Source: an uncultured Porphyromonadaceae bacterium
GTDB taxonomy: Bacteria > Bacteroidota > Bacteroidia > Bacteroidales > Muribaculaceae
Assembly: GCA_900541835.1 (NCBI GenBank)
Contig: UQLL01000034.1
Location: 1-15,731 of the forward strand
Length of the DNA: 15,731 bases
Direction: 5' to 3'
Of the stretch, positions 12,753-15,731 are shown piece by piece. Each line of letters begins with the position of its first letter. Within the stretch, counting starts at the first letter, position 1. The notes beneath the pieces are model-generated. The model did no database searches. It was given only the letters and a program-made list of their open reading frames with translations, and was not told the DNA's origin. A program made the position numbers and the translations under genes.

Positions 12753-12998
12753 TCAGTCCTTGAACACCGTCCTTGTCAGCCCCGAGTCCTTCTCGCCCTC
12801 GCCCGGCCATCGCCGCACCACCACCGAGAGCGTCGTGGCGCCGCGGCTCACCGCGTAGTGCGCCCTGTCCTCCTCCCGGCTGCGCATCTCCATCGCCGTG
12901 CGGTACATGCTGTCCAGCGCCGCCGCGTCGCGGCACACCACCGTCAGCACCTCGCCCGGCTGCATCATGCGCAGGAAGTCCATCGTGATCGCCGCCAT
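12753..12998 (-). CDS. Unknown 81-residue phage protein
   Basis: Possible alpha/beta fold: 'EVLTVVCRDAAALDSMYRTAMEMRS' then 'AHYAVSRGATTLSVVVRRW', ending in a charged tail. I recognise no family. It starts two bases after the stop of the previous gene and is followed by a 76-base gap, so it is translated with the 121-residue protein upstream. Confidence 0.65.
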   Translation of the reverse strand: MAAITMDFLRMMQPGEVLTVVCRDAAALDSMYRTAMEMRSREEDRAHYAVSRGATTLSVVVRRWPGEGEKDSGLTRTVFKD

Positions 12999-13000
12999 GG

Positions 13001-13366
13001 TCAGCTCTGCTTGAAGTACTCTCTTGCCAGCCTCAGCGACTCTTTTACTTCTATCGCCATGATTGCGGCGAAATTCGCCGCGCCGCCGATGCCGTTAATC
13101 GCTACTGCATCGGCGTTGACCTTCATTAACTTCATGTCGAGACCGTCCTCGTTAAAGGCCACGTCCATGTCGGCGGCCGCCAGGACCAGCCCCCTGTGCT
13201 CCGGGCGCATCTCCGCCCACTGCCCCAGCAGGTCATACGCCGCATCCAGCAGCTCCTCCCCGTCCTCGGGGCCGTAGTTTCCGGGGCGCCCGCCCTCCTG
13301 CTTCTCCGTCGGCGCCAGGCCGCGTTCCTCGAGCTGCTTCTCGTCTGTCTTGTCTTCTTCTTTCAT
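13001..13366 (-). CDS. Unknown acidic phage protein, first gene of the early operon
   Basis: A 121-residue protein. The first ~35 residues are highly charged ('KEEDKTDEKQLEERG'), and the C-terminal two-thirds is helical with 'ELLDAAYDLLGQWAEMRPEHRG' (as ELLDAAYDLL and GQWAEMRPEHRG) and 'AINGIGGAANFAAIMAIEV'. No family is recognised. The ATG at 13366 is preferred over a GTG two codons upstream. It is the first gene after the repressor-controlled early promoter, with a ~140-base leader, and the next gene begins two bases after its stop; immediate-early regulators or anti-host proteins often sit here. Confidence 0.7.
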   Translation of the reverse strand: MKEEDKTDEKQLEERGLAPTEKQEGGRPGNYGPEDGEELLDAAYDLLGQWAEMRPEHRGLVLAAADMDVAFNEDGLDMKLMKVNADAVAINGIGGAANFAAIMAIEVKESLRLAREYFKQS

Positions 13367-13395
13367 CTTCACTGAATATTTTGAATTGGTTTCAC

Positions 13396-13433
13396 TTGTG
13401 CGAGCAAAAAGGAAAGGCTAACTTTGCCGTGGA
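13396..13433 (+). promoter_or_regulatory. Rightward promoter facing the early promoter
   Basis: TTG at 13396-13398 and TAACTTTG at 13419-13426, exactly 20 bases apart. It points at the repressor gene but a terminator-like hairpin lies only ~15 bases beyond the expected start, so it would give a ~40-base RNA unless transcription reads through. Confidence 0.65.
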
Positions 13434-13447
13434 TTTTGTTTTGTTGC

Positions 13448-13474
13448 GGAATGGCCGCCAGCCGTTCCCCTTTT
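13448..13474 (+). terminator. Short intrinsic terminator or attenuator
   Basis: GGAATGGC (13448-13455) pairs with GCCGTTCC (13461-13468, one G-T pair) around CGCCA and is followed by CC and TTTT. It lies directly after the rightward promoter. Confidence 0.55.
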
Positions 13475-13504
13475 GCCGTTGTCGTATGCGTCATTCACTG
13501 AACG

Positions 13505-13541
13505 ACGGTGCAAAGGTACATGGAACATTTGTACCATGCAA
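13505..13541 (-). promoter_or_regulatory. Early (lytic) leftward promoter
   Basis: Minus-strand TACCTTTG (13518-13511) with TTG (13541-13539) exactly 20 bases upstream. The spacer is occupied by operator O1. It drives the operon that runs from 13366 to 8334. Confidence 0.8.
13520..13537. promoter_or_regulatory. Operator O1
   Basis: ATGGAACATTTGTACCAT is an 18-base palindrome with one mismatched pair, sitting between the -33 and -7 elements of the early promoter, so a bound repressor would block polymerase. Confidence 0.7.
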
Positions 13542-13547
13542 GTAAAA

Positions 13548-13565
13548 GTGGAACAAAAGTTACAC
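13548..13565. promoter_or_regulatory. Operator O2
   Basis: GTGGAACAAAAGTTACAC is an imperfect palindrome of the same length as O1 and shares the half-site TGGAACA. Its centre is 28 bases from that of O1, just upstream of the early promoter. Confidence 0.6.
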
Positions 13566-13577
13566 ACAGAGCAAAAC

Positions 13578-13606
13578 TTTAACATTCCCATCTCGGAAGT
13601 GTTAAA
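13578..13606. promoter_or_regulatory. Inverted repeat ahead of the repressor gene
   Basis: TTTAACA (13578-13584) and TGTTAAA (13600-13606) are exact complements, each followed inward by a T/C-rich ATTCC- or ACTTCC-like half-site. It differs from O1/O2, so a second regulator or a repressor autoregulation site is possible. No clean -7 element is seen for the repressor itself in 13480-13624. Confidence 0.5.
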
Positions 13607-13624
13607 CGAAAATAAATTTTAACT

Positions 13625-14305
13625 ATGGAAGATAGTACAATAAAGCTTGAGCGCCTTCGCTCGGCGATAGACTACCTTAAGAGAGTTGGCATGGTTCACA
13701 AACAGCAAGACATTGCCGACACTTTGGGCATGACCAAAGGCCGCATATCTGATGCGCTGAAAGGCATGACAGGCAAATTCACCGACGGCTTCCTGCGCCG
13801 GTTCGCCGCCGCATATAAAAATTATATCTCCGAGGCGTGGCTGCTGACCGGGCAGGGCCGCATGGACGTGCCGGGCAAGGACGAGCGCCCGCACGTCGAC
13901 TCCGTCACCGCCGCGGCGGGACGCCTCGACGGCTTCTCCGAGCCCGTCACCAACCCCGACTTCCACAGGCTCGCCGACCTGCTGCCCGACTACGACTTCA
14001 CCATCCGCGCCGACGGCGACTCCATGCTCCCCGAGATACGCTCCGGCGACCTGCTCCTCTGCCGACGCCTCGACCGCCCCCTGCACCCCGCCGACCTGGG
14101 GCGCATCTTCGTCGCCGACACCGCCGACGGCGTCCTGGTCAAGCGCCTCGCCGACGTCGATCCCTCCGCAAGCCTCGTCACCCTGCGCTCCCTCAACCCC
14201 GCCTACCCCGACATCGCCGCCCCGGCCTCCGGCCTCCTCGCCCTGGCCCGCGTCGTCGCCGTCGTCCACCCCGTCGGCTCGGCCGGCCCCCAGAAAAGCA
14301 ACTGA
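13625..14305 (+). CDS. LexA-like phage repressor (HTH plus S24 peptidase)
   Basis: A 226-residue CI-type repressor. Residues about 8-75 form the HTH DNA-binding domain ('KQQDIADTLGMTKGRISDALKG', quoted as KQQDIADTLGMT and KGRISDALKG, 26-47). Residues 100-226 are a LexA/S24 self-cleaving domain with the serine S133 in 'GDSMLPEIRSGD' and the lysine K173 in 'VLVKRL'. The probable cleavage bond is A98-G99 in 'TAAAGRLDG'. It should bind O1/O2, hold the early promoter shut and be inactivated through RecA after DNA damage. The DNA-binding half is clearly less GC-rich than the peptidase half, suggesting domain exchange. The gene lies against the attachment site with no integrase beside it. Confidence 0.93.
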   Translation: MEDSTIKLERLRSAIDYLKRVGMVHKQQDIADTLGMTKGRISDALKGMTGKFTDGFLRRFAAAYKNYISEAWLLTGQGRMDVPGKDERPHVDSVTAAAGRLDGFSEPVTNPDFHRLADLLPDYDFTIRADGDSMLPEIRSGDLLLCRRLDRPLHPADLGRIFVADTADGVLVKRLADVDPSASLVTLRSLNPAYPDIAAPASGLLALARVVAVVHPVGSAGPQKSN

Positions 14306-14355
14306 AAAGCGAACAAAAAAAAGCGAACAAAAAAAAAGCAAATAAAAAGCAAACA
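14305..14355 (+). repeat. Degenerate A-rich tandem repeat after the repressor
   Basis: Four successive units of 'AAAAGC(G/A)AA(C/T)A' separated by A-runs begin at the repressor stop and end 50 bases before the attachment core. No terminator hairpin is seen in 14305-14405. The repeats could be integrase arm-type or DNA-bending sites, or simple slippage. Confidence 0.6.
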
Positions 14356-14405
14356 ACCCCCGTCCCGACCCTCAACTCCCTGCAAGTTCGGCCTTTCCGC
14401 CTCCC

Positions 14406-14461
14406 CTGGAAAGCGTGTATACGCCAAAAGCGTATCGCGGGTTCGAATCCCGCTTGCTCCG
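14406..14461 (+). tRNA. 3' half of tRNA-Ser(GGA), displaced by integration
   Basis: From the anticodon loop CTGGAAA (14406-14412) onward the sequence is a class II tRNA: GCGTG 3' anticodon strand, long variable arm TACGC/GCGTA, T arm GCGGG-TTCGAAT-CCCGC (14437-14453), and 3' acceptor strand TTGCTCC plus G. The matching 5' acceptor GGAGCAA and the 5' anticodon strand are absent upstream. CCA is not encoded. It is therefore a non-functional stub. Confidence 0.85.
14406..14461. other. Prophage attachment site (att) at the phage-host junction
   Basis: tRNA identity begins abruptly at the anticodon loop, the usual crossover region for tyrosine integrases targeting tRNA genes. Phage sequence is to the left and host sequence to the right. 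The other copy, completing a working tRNA-Ser, should lie at the far end of the prophage outside the window. Confidence 0.8.
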
Positions 14462-14464
14462 CAA

Positions 14465-14510
14465 GATAAGCGCCGAATTTTCAAGCAGTTACGAAAATTC
14501 GGCGCTTATC
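14465..14510 (+). terminator. 18-bp perfect inverted repeat after the tRNA
   Basis: GATAAGCGCCGAATTTTC (14465-14482) and its exact complement (14493-14510) enclose a 10-base loop. Probably the original tRNA-Ser terminator, although no T-run follows the stem. Confidence 0.6.
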
Positions 14511-14569
14511 GTCCTAAGGGAAATCGAGGCCGCGGGACTTTTAAAATTACTTCTTTTATTTTAAAAAAA

Positions 14570-14691
14570 GTCCATGCCTCGCCGTTGCCCAGGCAGATTT
14601 CGTCCAGGCTCATGTACGGGCCGACGTTGGCGGCATTGAAATAGAAGCCGCAGCAGAGTTCGGTCTCACGCCACTCGGCATGGCCGCTCAA
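14570..14691 (-). pseudogene. Transposase remnant, ISL3/ISAon1-like
   Basis: About 40 codons, 'LSGHAEWRETELCCGFYFNAANVGPYMSLDEICLGNGEAWTFF' in the minus frame (quoted as WRETELCCGFYF and NVGPYMSLDEICLGNGEAW), match the start of the catalytic region of ISAon1/ISL3-type transposases, including the DE of 'SLDE'. The reading frame is preceded by an in-frame stop and followed by unrelated A/T-rich sequence, so only a fragment is left. The 163 bases to its right (14692-14854) show no gene, perhaps more decayed IS sequence. Confidence 0.65.
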
Positions 14692-14854
14692 TTTATTCGG
14701 TGCATGTCAGCGAAATGCTCATGGCAAGGGAATGCGCCTGTCCCTGGATGGGATAATGAGTGAACAGTAGCTGACACGGTGTTTCTGAATGTCAGTCCAT
14801 TATTTGCCGACATCATCAGCATGTGCTTGCTCCGGGCCAGTATCGGCAACACAC

Positions 14855-15424
14855 CTAATCCACTACGGGCTGCATAATGACAGGCGAGCAGCCCTTAAAG
14901 CCCGAGCGGATCATGCGGTTCACGGCCGCAGTGTCGGCAAGGGCCTCCTGCGTGGTGCATGGCAGGGCATATAGCTCCGTGATGCAGGCCGTGGTGATAA
15001 CCGCCTTCAGCAGTTCCGCAATCGTCGGCGGTTCCTTGAGCGCCATATACTGAGCGTAAGTGTAACGGGTGAAGCGGGTGTTCTCCCCTATCCCGCGGCG
15101 GTCGAGCAGCCATCCGTCGGCCAACGGCAGGGGCGTCGTCGACTCCCGGAGGTCCGTCGGTGCCGGGTACGAGATGACGTTCTTGCCGTCCGCGCTAACC
15201 TGGATAGGCACGTTATCGCTATAGTCGCCGTTGGTGCGGTATACCTGTGCGCAAGGCAAGAACATGTGCTTGCTCCCGTCGATGCGCCCCTCCGGGCTGA
15301 CGGGAATCACAGCCACGGGCTGTTGCCCCCGGGGGCCTTCGGGTGCGGACTTGGCGTTATGGCAGGCCGAGAGGCCGAGTGTGGCTGCCGAGCAGGCAAA
15401 CAGCAGGCTGACGGTTGTCTTCAT
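14855..15424 (-). CDS. Host lipoprotein of unknown function
   Basis: A 189-residue protein with a textbook lipoprotein signal: MKTT, hydrophobic core 'VSLLFACSAATLG', lipobox LSAC with lipidated Cys21. The mature part has strand-forming segments ('VAVIPVSPEGRIDGSKHMFLP', in pieces VAVIPVSPE and GRIDGSKHMFLP) and a helical C-terminus ('IAELLKAVITTACITEL'), with cysteines C58, C147 and others that could form disulfides. No family is recognised. The protein should be anchored in the outer or inner membrane facing the periplasm. It is a chromosomal, non-phage gene; it begins downstream of the tRNA-Met terminator and may rely on read-through. Confidence 0.8.
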   Translation of the reverse strand: MKTTVSLLFACSAATLGLSACHNAKSAPEGPRGQQPVAVIPVSPEGRIDGSKHMFLPCAQVYRTNGDYSDNVPIQVSADGKNVISYPAPTDLRESTTPLPLADGWLLDRRGIGENTRFTRYTYAQYMALKEPPTIAELLKAVITTACITELYALPCTTQEALADTAAVNRMIRSGFKGCSPVIMQPVVD

Positions 15425-15441
15425 GGGTGTAATTAGAATAA

Positions 15442-15469
15442 GAGCAAGCCGATGCTTACCGACTTGCTC
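15442..15469 (-). terminator. Terminator of the tRNA-Met transcript
   Basis: GAGCAAG(TCG) pairs with (CGG)CTTGCTC to form a 10-bp stem (15469-15442 on the minus strand, one G-T pair), followed by TTATTCT. It lies between the tRNA and the lipoprotein ATG. Confidence 0.55.
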
Positions 15470-15483
15470 CCCATCGATTTGGT

Positions 15484-15560
15484 TGGTAGCGGGACCGAGA
15501 ATTGAACTCGGGACCTCCGGGTTATGAATCCGACGCTCTAACCAACTGAGCTATCCCGCC
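15484..15560 (-). tRNA. tRNA-Met (anticodon CAU)
   Basis: A complete cloverleaf on the minus strand: acceptor GGCGGGA with TCCCGCT, D arm 'AGCTCAGTTGGTTAGAGC', anticodon loop TTCATAA, T arm CCGAG-TTCAATT-CTCGG, discriminator A, and an encoded CCA (15486-15484). CAU could also be tRNA-Ile2, but the overall sequence resembles Bacteroidales elongator tRNA-Met. Confidence 0.93.
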
Positions 15561-15592
15561 AAGATATGACGCTCGCGGGTTGTTTCCCGTTT

Positions 15593-15631
15593 GCGAGTGC
15601 AAAGTTAGGCATTTTTATCCAACCCACCAAA
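15593..15631 (-). promoter_or_regulatory. Promoter of tRNA-Met
   Basis: Minus-strand TAACTTTG (15607-15600) with TTTG (15631-15628) 20 bases upstream. A hairpin CTCGC/GCGAG lies between it and the mature tRNA. The remaining bases to 15731 are AT-rich and hold only a second, weaker -7-like TAATTTTG (15705-15698). Confidence 0.75.
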
Positions 15632-15731
15632 TTTTTTCGTCATATTTTTCGACCATCTACGAATAATATTGGTAACCCTACTCTCAACTGGCAAGTGCAA
15701 AATTAGCGATTTCACGGAAGAACGCCTTTTT

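Larger units (their letters stand above)
1..14461. mobile_element. Right-hand part of an integrated prophage (left end outside the window)
   Basis: Terminase large and small subunits, HNH nuclease, primase-helicase, SNF2 helicase, VRR-NUC, ssDNA-binding protein, DUF2800 nuclease and an S24 repressor lie in an orderly phage arrangement. The element stops at the 3' half of a tRNA-Ser gene, a classic tyrosine-integrase target, and host-type genes begin immediately after. Structural genes and the integrase must lie to the left of base 1. The element could be defective, but every core gene seen here is open from start to stop. Confidence 0.9.

Noticed and set aside
13449..13500. A 16-codon plus ORF (MAASRSPFAVVVCVIH)
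   Set aside because: It lies across the terminator hairpin and the early promoter leader; no sign of coding.
14310..14461. A complete tRNA-Ser gene
   Set aside because: No 5' acceptor strand, D arm or 5' anticodon strand can be found upstream of the anticodon loop.
14203..14484. A 93-codon minus ORF with 'SGIRTRDTLLAYTRFPGE'
   Set aside because: This is the well-known spurious translation of a tRNA-Ser 3' half; it overlaps the attachment site and the repressor gene.
15690..15731. A second tRNA-Met promoter (TAATTTTG at 15705-15698)
   Set aside because: No TTG/TTTG at the expected distance upstream before the window edge; left as a weak possibility only.

Overview
The window is the right-hand ~14.4 kb of a temperate-phage genome integrated in a Bacteroidota chromosome, followed by ~1.3 kb of host DNA. 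Evidence for the phylum: nearly every candidate promoter has the Bacteroidota -7 element TAnnTTTG with a TTG/TTTG about 19-20 bases upstream; gene starts are preceded by A-rich leaders rather than Shine-Dalgarno sequences; several small proteins (DUF5053 type, a helix-turn-helix 'MTREEFEKIT' type, RhuM) belong to families I associate with Bacteroidales phages. The phage genes are very GC-rich by eye, so a GC-rich Bacteroidales host such as Alistipes/Rikenellaceae is a reasonable guess, not a demonstrated one.

Layout, left to right. (a) 1-1656, minus strand: packaging start. A 57-aa ribbon-helix-helix-like protein, a 99-aa protein with a sigma-region-2-like helix, an HNH endonuclease, small terminase and the first 94 codons of large terminase, which runs off the left edge. 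A promoter (1678-1686) and, just upstream, a terminator (1724-1755) separate this block from the next. (b) 1846-6563, minus: replication block. A primase-SF3 helicase fusion (VapE type), then a 300-base non-coding region with an iteron array, an almost perfect 31/32-base inverted repeat and an adjoining AT-rich stretch (candidate replication origin), then a VRR-NUC nuclease, a SNF2-type helicase and a DUF5053 protein with its own promoter. (c) 6564-8292, plus: an accessory block with a promoter inside a 19-bp inverted repeat, a 22-codon ORF, a strong terminator, a small RHH protein, and a lower-GC RhuM cargo gene with its own promoter. (d) 8334-13366, minus: the early operon. Small unknown proteins, a MerR-like HTH, a two-TM mini-protein, a Cas4-like DUF2800 nuclease, an ssDNA-binding protein (DUF2815/Enc34), a DUF4406 protein fused to a four-Cys module, and a protein of three tandem Myb/SANT-like repeats. 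Between the ssDNA-binding gene and DUF4406 lie two tandem copies of a ~110-base folded element whose hairpin keeps pairing through three consecutive compensatory base-pair changes. (e) 13367-14305: the lysogeny switch, with two 18-base operators, divergent control of the early operon and a LexA-like (HTH + S24) repressor on the plus strand. (f) 14406-14461: the 3' half of a tRNA-Ser(GGA) gene with no 5' half, marking the attachment site. (g) 14465-15731, host: a perfect 18-bp inverted repeat, a truncated ISL3/ISAon1-like transposase, a lipoprotein gene and a complete tRNA-Met with promoter.

How it works together: the repressor should hold the leftward early promoter shut; once released, the early operon supplies nucleotide-, ssDNA- and DNA-end-handling functions, the VapE/helicase block replicates from the candidate origin, and the separately promoted terminase block starts packaging. 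No integrase or DNA polymerase is present in the window; the integrase presumably lies beyond the left edge.
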